Shown here piece by piece: positions 14,020 through 25,600 of a DNA stretch of 64,000 nt. The position numbers and the translations under genes are program-made. Within the stretch, counting starts at the first letter, position 1. Each line of letters starts with the position of its first letter. A model generated the notes under the pieces. The model saw only the letters and a program-made list of their open reading frames with translations. It searched no databases and had not been told where the DNA came from. This stretch comes from Haemonchus contortus. Taxonomy: Eukaryota > Nematoda > Chromadorea > Rhabditida > Trichostrongylidae. The stretch spans positions 12,099,940-12,163,939 of the forward strand of contig LS997563.1 of NCBI GenBank assembly GCA_000469685.2. Direction: 5' to 3'.

Positions 14020-14794
14020 CCTATCCAATCTCGCATCGGGATTCCGACAGGAGAGAATCCAGCCAAGATGCGATAAGGGGGACTGGTAGACCTGCGGGAC
14101 TCACATAGTCCCGCAGGTCTCCCACTCGCTTGCAATAGTTCCGACGTAACGTCACGAATGGCGTCATGGTTCTAAAGGCAGCCCGTGTGTTGGTCCCTTG
14201 CTCCACAGCATTTGCAGGTAATACGCCGACGGTCGCTGGTGCAGTTTTGGTGGTCCCCCGCAACGGAAACACTTTCCGTTACGCGCGTGAATATAGAGCC
14301 TGTCGGAAAGGTACGAGAAACTACGGCACAGCGCGGAAAAGTGGTGTTGTTTACAAAAAAAGCAACGCGACTTGGAGGCAATTTTGTCGTCCGGGCGTGT
14401 CCTGAACTCATCCTTGACTTCCCTGTTATTGGTGCACGCGTTTGTACGGATTGGTCGACTATACGACCGGTATTGGGATCGGCGGGGGGATGGGGAATGA
14501 TTTCGTGTGATGTGGACACGTTCTACGCTGGGACTCCGCTGTGCGGGGCTCGAAGGTATTTTTTGACGCGGTGCCACTTGCTCGCTTCCCACTTGTGGAT
14601 CCGGAAACCACAACTTTAAAAACTCTTGGAACGATAAGCCGTGACTGGACGTGGTTTATGGCTGTCTCTTCTTCCTCAGCTGTGAATCCTTTTTCTTGGA
14701 CATATAGCAATACGCCATAATGGTATACGTGCGATGTGTGGCAACGAGAATCAAAAAATAGCTCGGTCTGTTTCTGATAGAACAATTTCTTCAT
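14020..14794 (-). pseudogene. LTR retrotransposon gag fragment (BEL/Pao-like) with zinc knuckles
   Basis: Overlapping - strand frames together encode a gag-like nucleic-acid-binding region. One frame has CFFCKQHHFSALC followed by KCFRCGG, a CCHC knuckle pair of the kind found in BEL/Pao gag. The second knuckle continues in another frame, so there is at least one frameshift. The N-terminal part of gag is missing. The fragment lies downstream, on its own strand, of an integrase end at 15,524, which is the wrong order for a single element. Confidence 0.6.
14088..14120. repeat. Perfect 14-bp hairpin
   Basis: 'agacctgcgggact' at 14,088-14,101 and its exact reverse complement at 14,107-14,120 are separated by CACAT. 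It lies inside the retrotransposon gag remnant. It could fold as RNA or mark a small inversion; no known function. Confidence 0.8.
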
Positions 14795-14999
14795 CTGAAA
14801 ATGTACTCATATGAGTGCATTGATTCTAAAAGGTGGGAGATTCTGTTGCAACAAATCCGTGGGATTAGTTGCGATAGAATCTGGAATAACTACTAATAAA
14901 AATGTGCGTAACGAATAGTATTGATTGTACAATGGCTAAATGTTACGTCATGAACTGACTCTCTTATTACTGATTGAATACTAATCGATAATACGCAAA

Positions 15000-16750
15000 G
15001 TTGAGCAAACTGATTTTTTTTTGAGACTTCCAGTCTTGTTTGGATACGCGTCATCGTGGATCAAACGATCAACAATCTCGTGGATAAATCGTCAAAAGCC
15101 TTATATGGGCTCTCGCTGTTAGTAAAGCATTGTTATGATAAATGAAGTTATCTTGAGTACGCGTCGAAATTATGTAAGGAGAAATGGACGCAGAGACAAT
15201 GTATATGACAAAAGAACTACGCGTCGTTAATAATGAGTGAAATGAATAGGTTAGGCGTTAGTGGAATAAGGTTTCGCGTGAATACCGTAAAAATCTAAAA
15301 TATCAGTTCAGAAGTGATGCGTAAATAGTGGAACTAAGCATCAATGCCGTGAAACTGCTCGTCAATGCAAGGAAATTTCTAGAAATGAGACGTGATGTGT
15401 TCGATTTGCGCGTTTAGGCGCCAAACCGCGACGCGCCCGTCGCGCGGAGCGGTGTACGCTGCGTGCGTCGTCTATTGGAGTGGATGAATGAATTGGAGAA
15501 TGGGATTTTTACATATTTTTAGGTTAATCTACGCGTTTAATAAATTTATGAGCCGTTTTTGCCAATCTACGTGGTTGATCGCGATGTGGAGTTAGAATTG
15601 TTTTATCAAAGAGTTCATTATGAGTGGTGAGTAAAGTGGCTCGTATTTCCAACGGATATAATTGTGTTAGCGATCTCGTTTTAACATTTCCGTTTGGCAT
15701 GCGGACATCCGCGGAACGTATCGATTGGTCTTTGCCGACCTGTAAATTTTCGATAAGGCCGTATGGCCACTGTTCCCTTGCGATTTTATCATCAGCTACG
15801 ATTACAATGTCCCCAACTCGTGGGGGAATGGTTGAATATTTTCGCTGCTGCAGTCGACTTTGTTGACGATGTCTTAATGCACTGAGATATTCAGAGTGCC
15901 AAATATCCAAGAATTGGTCGAGGATCGTAAATATTTCCTTATACCAGTGCGCAAGGTTGTTTGACATGTCAAGAACTGGGTCGGATCGCGATGGCAACGG
16001 AGGGAGTTGAATGCTTACCGTAGGAGAGATGAAATCTATAGGCCTTAAAACATATGGAAGATGTTACTTCCCCTATAAGAGATTATTGGACAAGAATTTA
16101 TGGTCGCTTCTATTTCCGTCACCACTGTTCGAAGTTGGCTCAGGGATCGGATTGAGCGTCCAATGGACTCTTTATACACCGTTTTGAAGATAGCGACTGA
16201 ACGTTCATAAAATCCTCCTTTCCAAGGGGAAAGGGGTGTTATGAACTTCCACGTGATCCTGTGCTTTACGCAGTAGTCAGTGACTGATTGCCATGATTTG
16301 GGGGAATAGAGTACTGATGTTGTTGCGCTCTCCGCAGCATGAAACGTGATCGATATACACGAGATCAGGTGTGCCTCTATGAATCTACGAAATACAAGCA
16401 GGAACTCGCAAGTTGAGTTATCGAAAACGAGTTAAAAATGCACTGCGCTTGTAGCCATGCAAGTAATGAGGCAAATCCACGTTTTGTCAGAAACAATGTA
16501 GCTATTATGTATTTCAAAAGGACCTAATTAGTCCGAACCTGATGTACTTGTACGCGTGTCCGTTAACTTCTTCGCAAGTAACCTAAGTACGCAAAACCTT
16601 CGCTACGCAGTTGCGTATAGACGGAACAAAAACGCGTCTACGGAGATTTGCTACAACGTGGTAATGGCTGTAGTGATGGTACTGCAGTACTATGAGCTGA
16701 GCTAACCTATGTGATTTTATAATAATATGGAACGTTATCCTACGCGTGGT
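15000..16750. other. ACGCGT-rich retroelement flank
   Basis: Seven copies of the palindrome ACGCGT occur at 15,046, 15,159, 15,219, 15,531, 16,552, 16,632 and 16,742. Those left of 15,524 could lie in an LTR, between the integrase end and the gag fragment. No LTR boundaries or coding sequence were resolved outside the integrase piece. Confidence 0.45.
15524..16290 (-). pseudogene. BEL/Pao integrase C-terminal fragment
   Basis: On the - strand, 16,250-16,203 encodes PLSPWKGGFYERSVAIFK, a typical BEL/Pao integrase segment containing the catalytic Glu region. It continues LSQLRTVVTEIEATINSCP. After a frameshift near 16,070 the frame resumes as VLRPIDFISP and then the 157-codon stretch 15,997-15,524. 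This has the family's C-terminal domain (PRVGDIVIVADD, REQWPYGLIENL, VKTRSLTQLYPLE). Reverse transcriptase and protease were not found, so this is a broken remnant. Confidence 0.82.
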
Positions 16751-16899
16751 GGACATCGAATTGAATGGTCTTGTGCTCGTTAAGCATTTAAGCTTCGAGT
16801 TTTAACCGCTGTAAGATTGTTTTGCCTTTGCGATAATGCGCGAGTATGAGCTGAATCTATGCGGTATTGATGTCCCTTTTCTGTATAGTGGCAGAAGGC

Positions 16900-18045
16900 G
16901 TGGTTAAGTTAAGAGTAGGCAGTTTTAAAGATATTGTGTTAACGTTAACGTACAACGGTCTGGATACGCGGTCGAATATCTGCCTTCATAAGAACATAGA
17001 ACAGTTGTACAGGAAACCTAGCAATAAGAACATCATTGTCCATTATCACTCAGCTCATTCTTTCTACGTGAAGCGAGCGATCGTTAGAAATATGTTCCGC
17101 ACCTCTAGGAAGGTCTGCACTGGAGAAGAAGAGCGAAAAGAGTCGCTTAAAATGGCACGCGATATAGCTTGGTCGAATGGCTACTACAATTTTCCAACTA
17201 CACGTAGAGCTTCTTCTAGTGGTGTGATCCTCAGACATGGTAGTACCTCGATTGAAGGCAAGTCTTCTTTTGTACTACCATTTATTTCTGATGAGGTCAG
17301 CGCCTCCATTAGAAAGTGCCTGAAGACATTAGGTTTGGAAAATTCAGTTACCTTTATAAAACGTACCACCCTTCAATCTAAAGAGGCGCCTGGTTCGGAA
17401 CAGGCTATACGATCGCCTATGTACTACCTCAAACTGTGTGGTTTGTCCAGCTGGAAGGGAAGGTGATTGTAATATGTCTGTGGTGGTCTACAAAATTACT
17501 TGCCGTGATTGTGGTGACGAGTATATTGGAGAAACGGCAGACCACTTCACGGAGAGTTAAGGAGCACATAGATGGTATGAGGCGATTGAAAGAGTACTGC
17601 CTTGGAGAGTCACCGAATTCAAGAGCATAAGGAGGCGCTTTCGAGGTCACCGTGGAGGTCGTGGCACAGAAATCGCAATTATGCGCACGTAAAACCCTCG
17701 AGGCATTTTGAATACAAGTCACCGATCCGAAAATGAATCGTAGGGAAGAATGCCTCGCAATCACGTGGGAGCTGCGGCCCTATATAAAGTTGGCCTTCCC
17801 ATAGAGACTCTGAATGAAGACCTACCCCAGCTGAGACTGGTCGATTAATATCATCGATTGCTGGTTGGTTTTGAAGATTCCACGAAGCTGCGGTGAGTGG
17901 TTCTCCTTTCGACCACCTGCGTGCCCTGGGGGTCTCGAGCTCAGTGGGTTGGTGGAGACGTTTGATCGGATAGTCACAAATTGTTATGATCCTTCAGGCT
18001 CTGAAGAAGGCGATTCCGCCGAAACGTCAGTCTAATAAAGGTTAT
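16900..18045 (+). mobile_element. Penelope-like element, 3' part (RT end and GIY-YIG domain)
   Basis: The frame 16,867-17,466 contains YRKPSNKNIIVHYHSAH, VKRAIVRNMFRTSRKVC and DIAWSNGYYNFP, the conserved C-terminal part of Penelope-like reverse transcriptases. A second frame then gives LYDRLCTTSNCVVCPAGREG and VVVYKITCRDCGDEYIGET at about 17,403-17,545. These are the linker CCHH-type cysteines and the GIY-YIG endonuclease core. A third frame continues RRVKEHIDGMRRLKE and ends near 17,800 (MNRREECLAITWELRPYI). At least two frameshifts make it non-functional. The RT palm is missing. Non-coding sequence continues to a hammerhead-like motif near 18,000. Confidence 0.85.
17991..18041 (+). ncRNA. 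Hammerhead-ribozyme-like motif at PLE terminus
   Basis: The core CTGAAGA (18,001-18,007) is followed by stem II GGCG-ATTC-CGCC (18,009-18,020), GAAA (18,021-18,024), a two-pair stem III without loop (A-U and C-G in GAAACGUC), and the GUC cleavage triplet ending at 18,028. Stem I forms between AGGCT (17,996-18,000) and AGTCT (18,029-18,033), plus outer CCTT (17,991-17,994) and AAGG (18,038-18,041) across an internal loop. One extra A (18,008) lies between the core and stem II compared with the textbook motif. Minimal-stem-III type I hammerheads are known in the terminal repeats of Penelope-like elements, which supports the call. Activity is unknown. Confidence 0.7.
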
Positions 18046-18100
18046 TTAAAAAAATCGTGAAGAGTTCAAGACAACAACAATCTCAGTAATACGTAGGTTA

Positions 18101-18962
18101 TATTTCGGGATTTGAAAACAGGAACAAATACTATTTATTGAAAATCGCTTAACTGCCTTTCAAAATTCTCCACATTAAGATCTATACACTTTTGCATGGG
18201 CTCGAACCAATTTTTGAAGCACTTTGGCACTTTTGCCACCCTGATTAAGGTGACTCGAAAACATGGATCTTGAACGCATCAATGGCTTCTTCAGGTGAAC
18301 GTTGACCTCTCATTTTATTTTTCATACGAGAATAAAATAAGTCATTCGATGCCAATTCAGACAATATGGCTCATCACATCAATGTTGAGTGCTCAAAAAT
18401 GCAGTTGTTTGAGCCGATGTGTGAGAGCTCGCATTGTCGCGGTATGGGATCCAACGCAAAGAAATTTTTTTACGGTCAAATGTTCATGCAATATTGAATA
18501 TGTGCTGGTCCCACTAATGCATAAGGTTGTCCCAATCTCACGATAGGTCAAATGACGGTCTTGCAGTATTAGTTTGTGCACAGTATCAACGGTTTCCTGA
18601 ACAACTACTGATTTTGGACGACCTCCACGAAATTCGTCTTCGAGTGAACTACGACCTCGGGTGAACTCACTGTACCATCGATAGACACTGGCCCTGGATG
18701 AGCTTCATCACCAAGAATTGAACTAAGTTCATCCATGCACTGCTGTTGAGTTAGCCCACGTCGAAAGTTGAAGGAAATAATCGCGTGAAAATGCCCACGG
18801 TGCAACTCCATAACTCGGCCTAAACAAAATCTTATAACTTAGTGTAAACAACACAAATCGCGCTCAAATTTCGCACCTCAAAATAACCTCAAAATAGTCA
18901 AACTTTACGATAGTGGTGTCAGTTGCTGGATTGCTACATTAGTGTTTCCAAATCCCGAAATA
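18101..18962 (-). mobile_element. Internally deleted mariner
   Basis: Inverted ends TATTTCGGGATTTG(A/G)AAACA occur at 18,101 and, reversed, at 18,962, flanked by TA on both sides (18,099-18,100 and 18,963-18,964). On the - strand 18,811-18,605 encodes a mariner N-terminus (MELHRGHFHAIISFNFRRG) and 18,581-18,393 a helix-turn-helix piece (LILQDRHLTYREIGTTL). The left part matches a C-terminal tail (SPEEAIDAFK). At 862 bp it is about 400 bp shorter than a full mariner, and the frame is broken. The catalytic region is largely missing. Confidence 0.78.
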
Positions 18963-19691
18963 TAAAAGGCAGCCCTCGTATAATCATTGCCGAGGTTCAT
19001 GGAAAGCCGTACATGGTACACAACATTTTTTGTAAGCAAATTTATCAAGTACAAAGCCACTAAAACTGGTCGCAGCCATACTCCATTTGCACGCGCAGAA
19101 TATTCAAGAGTTACCGAAAAAGAACAGCGAAGTGAATGCGAATCGGAAATTACTAAAACCATCACGAAAAGTTTCTGAAACCATGTCAACAGCTCAGCAA
19201 ATCTTCAACATTTTACTGCCGACCATTAAGAAGAAGTTTATTCCTGAAGAGTCGAAAGTGTACGAATATTCTGCTGTAAACTACGAACACTTGCAAGAGT
19301 TCATTGATGATCGGTCTTCGTGGCGAGATTACAAAATGAGAACGAAACATCCATATCAAAACAGCGACAGAACCTACCGAATATAATATGAGCAACTGAT
19401 ACAGCGAAATTGTTCCTCACTCGCTGGAACAGCTGAAAGTTCTATTCACGCACGAAATCTACATTTATCAAAAAACTTGTGTAAGCCTTAGTTTTTGTAA
19501 ACAATTGCATTGATGAGCTTGAAATTTTCTGTCGTTCACAAAAATTTGTGCTGTTAAAGTGAGGTCGAATTGTGTGTCGATGACGTACGCAATGCTAAAT
19601 GAGTATCAGTGGGCAAAGATGGGAGTCTGAATTACAACAGGAAGCAGGCTGTTCCGTGAAATTTTATCACTGCATAAATGTTTTACGGGAA

Positions 19692-22600
19692 TCACCGCGG
19701 GTAGCCCCACATTTCGTCATAAGTACGGAAATAGATATCATTGTCAGTTTCGCCACGCTTCTTCATCATCGCACCCATTTTATCAGCTTTCAGCCGGCGT
19801 GACCACCGGATTATAAACCATAACAGAGTTGGTGATACAATAGTGTAGTAAGGAAATAGCTGGAAAAGTATATTTCAGGTTCCAGCCAGTGTATCTCATA
19901 TCAAGTGGTATGAAAAAGCTCTCAGGTTTTCCAGTTGAGAGAACACTTTCTTGTAGGAGCTCCATGTCATCGCTCAAGCTACCCATCTCTCTAATTTAAT
20001 AATGTATTCGATTTTATTGAGCTCTACATGATCTCAAGTAACTGATGCAAGAGCTTTCCATTAGCCTAGCCAACCTTCCCTTTCTATTGGTCTCACCGGG
20101 CGGGAAATCACCGAGGCCTTCTCTTCCTACCGACTACTTACGACAGTCCGATCGAAGCCGACGGGTATACTTCGTGAATGTGAAGTTGTGGTCTCAAGGT
20201 TTTTTTCGCAGACCTGTCTCCATTTCATCCATTCAAGCGTACATGTCACTGTGATCTCTTTTGGGATATTTTTTCATACTTAGGCTGATCAGTCTGGACT
20301 GATTGTGAGAAGTATTCGTAGAAAAACATAGCAGTCATTGGTGAATGCGGCTAACTGTTTTCACTTCTTCGGAAACGGATATCTTTTCACCTTCTTCTAG
20401 TTTCTCGTCAATACTTTAGGTGTCGGTGTTCACATGCCAATGAAATGGAACTCACATTTGTTGAGGCCAAAAGCGTTCGATAGCCGACAACTGAGAGCTG
20501 ATCCCGGAAAATAATTATTATAAACCCGCTTGTTGTGGTGATTCCGGAGACGGTCGCTTGAAAAATATCCAATGGAAGAAGTAGGCGTAAAACGCTCTCG
20601 TTTTCGCGAAGTTGATACGATATGTTGAGATCAAAACGCTTTCTTAATTAATCTTGTTGCGTAGGTGACTAATTATTGAATATAAGGAATAAATCATGTA
20701 AATTTCTTCGGAATGAGTGGTGCTGTTCCGAAGAGGTTATGCGGAACTGTGACTTTACGGGTCGCCAAGGTTTATTCGAATTATATTGAATGGAAAGATG
20801 CTTCAGGATGCATCTTCATAAGAACGACCTGGGCTTCATTACATTACGCTATATGTACTTGCTGTTGAATATACGTTAACGTCAACCTTTCGAGAAAGGG
20901 TCGTTACTTCAATTGTCATCGATAAAGTTGTTCACATGTATGACTAAATGATCAAAGTTAGATACCAATGTGAAGATATGTAGTTTGCCATGAAGATTTT
21001 ACAGGGATCCTAGAAGTCTCGAAAGATAAAACAATTGTTTGCATCACTGTTGTCGACTCGTAAAATGAGATCAAGGAAACCGATGTGCATCGAAGCCTTG
21101 CTGGGTTGAGGAAATGAAAGAGTTAGGAAGGAACTAGACTAAGATTGCATGTTGTGGTTTTGCAGTATAAGAATACAAAAGTTGTACCGTTTTTTAACAA
21201 AGCTGTTGATTATGTAAAGAATAACAATGCCAAATATAGTCGAAGCAGAAGTTCCGGCACAAGCGAATACCAATGACACCATGTTTTTTGTTGTGTTTGC
21301 CGTAATAGGTGAACAGTAAGCATAGCGCTGCGAGAAATCCTCTTCACTTATCGCCCAAGCACAAACTAGCACTGAGATGAGAACCTAAAATTCGTTGGAA
21401 TTAAAGAACTTCAATTTGCAAGAATCATTGCTATAGGTGTAACATTAGAATGCAGTTTGGTTCATAGCATTTAAATTCAAACAAACTATCAGTTCGATGC
21501 ATAATTATTGCTAATTTTTTTCAGCAAATTTTATTTAAAAGAAAGATGAAAATATTTAGCAGAGACATGTTCAAATGATTATTCCGAAACGTATTCACCA
21601 ACTACTTCGAGCACAGCTTCCCATTTGCTAGGCACTCGGATTCCAAAGGCGAAGAGGTTTCGGTCCTTGGAGGCGATCCTCACCTCGACATCAGCCACCA
21701 AGTCATCCATTTCGTCATGAGGCCTCTTTGCTAGCCAATCTTTCAACGAACGGATGACGTGAAAATTTATAGGAGTTTCTGTGGGTCAATATGGAGATTT
21801 AGGAGCAAAGCCCAGTCCTCAGTTGGCTTTGGATGACAGTTCCATCGCCAAGAAGTTCGTTGAGATCGCGTAATGAGTGTGCCACATTCCATCATTTCTC
21901 GAAGTAATAGAGCATAATGTGGCGAGTAAGAAGATGACTTTTTAGACATATTTCTATTACGGAAAGCGAGTAGATTATTTCTACAAAAACCTCGACTTTG
22001 ATTTTGAAATTGTATGTAGAGAAGAGAAGCCGCGAAAAAATCCGCAATAATTATGCATCAGCCTATTATGTTTGGTAAAATAACGACTGCTAGAACAAGC
22101 GTAGTTTTTGATATGACTCAATGAGTTATAGGCATACTTAGTTCCTCCTCAAGCATGAGCCATGAGGAGATGGTATAAATGCCAAGAATATGTAGTGCCA
22201 GCTTTCTGAGAGCATGTTGATCCCGCAAACGCACACCAAACTATCGATGCCCTTCCCATTCTTTCTCTATTCTCCCTCCACATGAAAACATAAGCTCATC
22301 TTGGTGTAAACGGGTTTTCAGTGCGGGTGCATGTGCCTGATCGGATTTTTTTTTTGATGATACGCTGAACTCATATCATTGCCTGTTCTGATGAAAGTCT
22401 TGATTTCTTCCAACACAGAAGAATTTCGTGTTGGATTTAATCGTACTATATTGCTGCTTGAACATTATATGTTGCATAAACTTATGATGACGAACTTACC
22501 GATATAGCAGTGAGTGTGATCCCAATCTTAGGCCCAAATGAATCATATTGAGAGCGTTTCCAAAGCGCAATAGCACGCTCGATGATCATGGATAACTAAA

Positions 22601-25600
22601 AGACCATAATACATGTTCATGTAATACCCAATACCGATTTTATTCCTGTGGCTAAACACAACAAAGACTTGCCCTTACCTCTGCGTTAGCTCGTGGGGTC
22701 TTGTAATTTCGAAAAACATGGCTTTAATCATATAATACGCAACCAAGAGAGTTCGTCCATAAGCACATTTAAACTCGCAACCCACTTAAGTCACTACCAG
22801 CCTCTAGGTAAGCGATAGTTGAATGCAAAATGCGATTTCATGTCTCTTCGCTTTTTCCCACTAAAATACTTGATCCTGGATTTGAGCTTAGTTCGATATG
22901 CCATGACACCATTGAACTCAACAGTATGATGGTTTCGTATTTGTGGAAGGCTGTCTGGAAGATGATTCCAAGCCATACTTCCAAGATCAAAGGATGAAAG
23001 TGATATTCAGTCTACTTAAGAGAAATACGATTAAGTCGACAAACTTCCGCAGGAATTTTGTGCCCGACCGGATCTCGAAGATCTCTTCTGTTTTGTGGTC
23101 CTTAACTTCATTGGGCAGTTTGTCATGGAGAGTTGGTCGATTTTTGCTTCCCTACCGAACCAATTTGTTAAGTTGCAGTTTATTCCATTCGATTCCCATA
23201 CTAAAGGCTATTCAATATTATACAGATAACTCTTAGAGAATCCTCTGTTTGCTTTCGTCATCAGTCTCGGGCTATTATGAATAGACTACCTCATTAGAGA
23301 TCCGATGTTTGTGTCTATGAGCGGAAACGCCTTCCTTGAGCCTTTGTTCAAAGTCAACAAGCACAGTAAAAAAGAAAATGACGAGTGAAATAAATTCAGT
23401 GTTAGACTAAACGAACCTCTAGAAGAATAATAGAAGTTGTGCATGTTGATGCTGGATATCTCATTGAGAAACAGACAGCCGATCGCACCAACACCTCACA
23501 AGGATCACTGATTGTAAGATATCGAAACAAGTGCATTCCCTTGAAATAATCTTCTCCTGACTTCATTAAGGTCTAAGTGTAAGTGTAAATACAAAGTTAG
23601 TGTTGTCAATCTGTTGCATATACATGGAATCCTAATGTTTATTTCCACTTTTAGTACTTTTACCACCGCAGACCTTATCAAGCAGTCTGAGATGTACATG
23701 GAAGCCCAAATCACTCGACTTCTCCAAGCTTGTCTTGCACGATATCAAGCCAGAAAAGTAGCATGTTTAGTTAGTTATCAATAGTCCAGAGGAGGGTACC
23801 CACTCCCATTATTTGATTGCAAAAAACAACGAAGCATTTCTATACAGAGAGATTTCCTCCTCTTTGTTTCATCATTTGTTGGTCGCCATACTCGGGCTTT
23901 TTCTTCGACTGCTCACAACACGTTATAATAGTTTGCTTCGGATCGAGAACCCTGGTCCTGCTTAAGATCCCTGGCCTTGAGGCACTCCATATCTCTTAGT
24001 CTCTTTTTCGCCTTTAACAGCATTTTATTTCAAAGTCCTCAACTAATCACAACCGCCCTCCTCTAAAAAATGACCGAATGTTGAGCTCAATGACCAGAAG
24101 ATTGGCTTTTCTGGCTAACTACTCTATAGGGCAACATCGCGAGTGCTGCAGGGTCTTGATGGTAATACGTGCCTACTACCGTCTACTATTCAAGCACATT
24201 TCCTATGTTTTCGGGAGATAAAGTCGTGTGCAGGACCGTAAACCTTGTCTTATTAGCGATGATAATCTCGAAAAAAGGTCGAATAACAACATCTTTCCTT
24301 ATCCACTGAGGTGAGCATCAAAACATTGTTCCTCATGATGGAATCCTTTTGTAATGGGATAATAATGAGGTTATGAGATTATTAATGCGCTAGCTTCAAA
24401 TTAGGAATACAAGAGGTGTTCATGGTGAATGTTCACAGAACTAATGACTCTCTGAAACAACCGTCCCGAGCCTTCTCTATAAAAACTGTAAACAAGCTCA
24501 AGGTATTTGATTTAGTATTAGGGTGTCCCAAAAGTTTTGAGAAAATTTATTTGGTTTGTTCAACACAAAAATACTACAACAAAAAGGTGAGATCAGTAAC
24601 CGAGATAGTGGTCCTCTTTAGCCACGACGTCCCTCCATCGACTGGGCAGAGCACTGATGCCATTCATCCAGAAATAAGAAGAGCGTGAAGCGATCCATTC
24701 ATCCACTGCATGTTTGACCTCCTGACGATTGTTGAATTTTTTCCCTTTCGTGTAGGCCTCCAGGCTTCTGAAAGCATGGTAGTCAGTCACAAGGACTAAG
24801 ATCAGGTGAATATGGGGGGTGGGGCAGCCAGGTAATCCCAAGCCTTTCCAGCCCCTCAGCCGTCGCCCTAGCATGATGTGGTCGAGCGTGACTCATCAAA
24901 ATCAGAAACTTTTTCTGCATTCGGTGTGAAACCGGGGCTCCAGACACCATCTCCCGCAGCTGCTCGCAGAATACCCTTACAGTCACAGCAGTACCCTCAG
25001 GTAGGATCTCATAGTAGAAAAAGCCGGCGGAGCATAAGAAGAACGAGATCGTATTCTTTTCGACGTGTTCCCCACGCTTGGCAACGGCTTCTGGCCTCAT
25101 GACGATTGGTAGCCACTGCAACTTCCTGTATTGATTATCATAAGGAACCCACTTCTCATCCTGAGCGATGATGAAGCTCGTCCAATCCACCGTTCGCTTG
25201 CGGTCGAGTAGCTTCCGACACACATCGACCCGCACCTGACGCTCGCTCTCAGTCAAGGTGTGGGGGATGATTGCAAGAATTGTTGCGCGAAAGCGACGTC
25301 TGCGTAGGATGTCGTGGGTGGTGGAACGGGGAGCAGAAGTCGTTCTCTCCATTCCTCTCATGCTTTGAGAAGGATTGCTTTGGACGGAGGCGAAGACAAT
25401 TTCGGTCTTGGTGGAACGTGGACGTCCGCTTCGTGGCACTTTGTCAAAGTGAAACTCTCTCTAGAGAAGCGGCCGTACCACCTATAGCAGGTGGCGAGGG
25501 ATGTTGCAGAACTGCCCATCGATTACTGCAATTCATTCCGCTCTTGAGTGGCGGAGTGATCAGATCGGTAGTAATGAAGCAGAAGGCGCCTGTAGTCGTG

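Noticed and set aside
14166..14619. + strand frames of 79 and 144 codons
   Set aside because: Antisense to the gag zinc-knuckle fragment.
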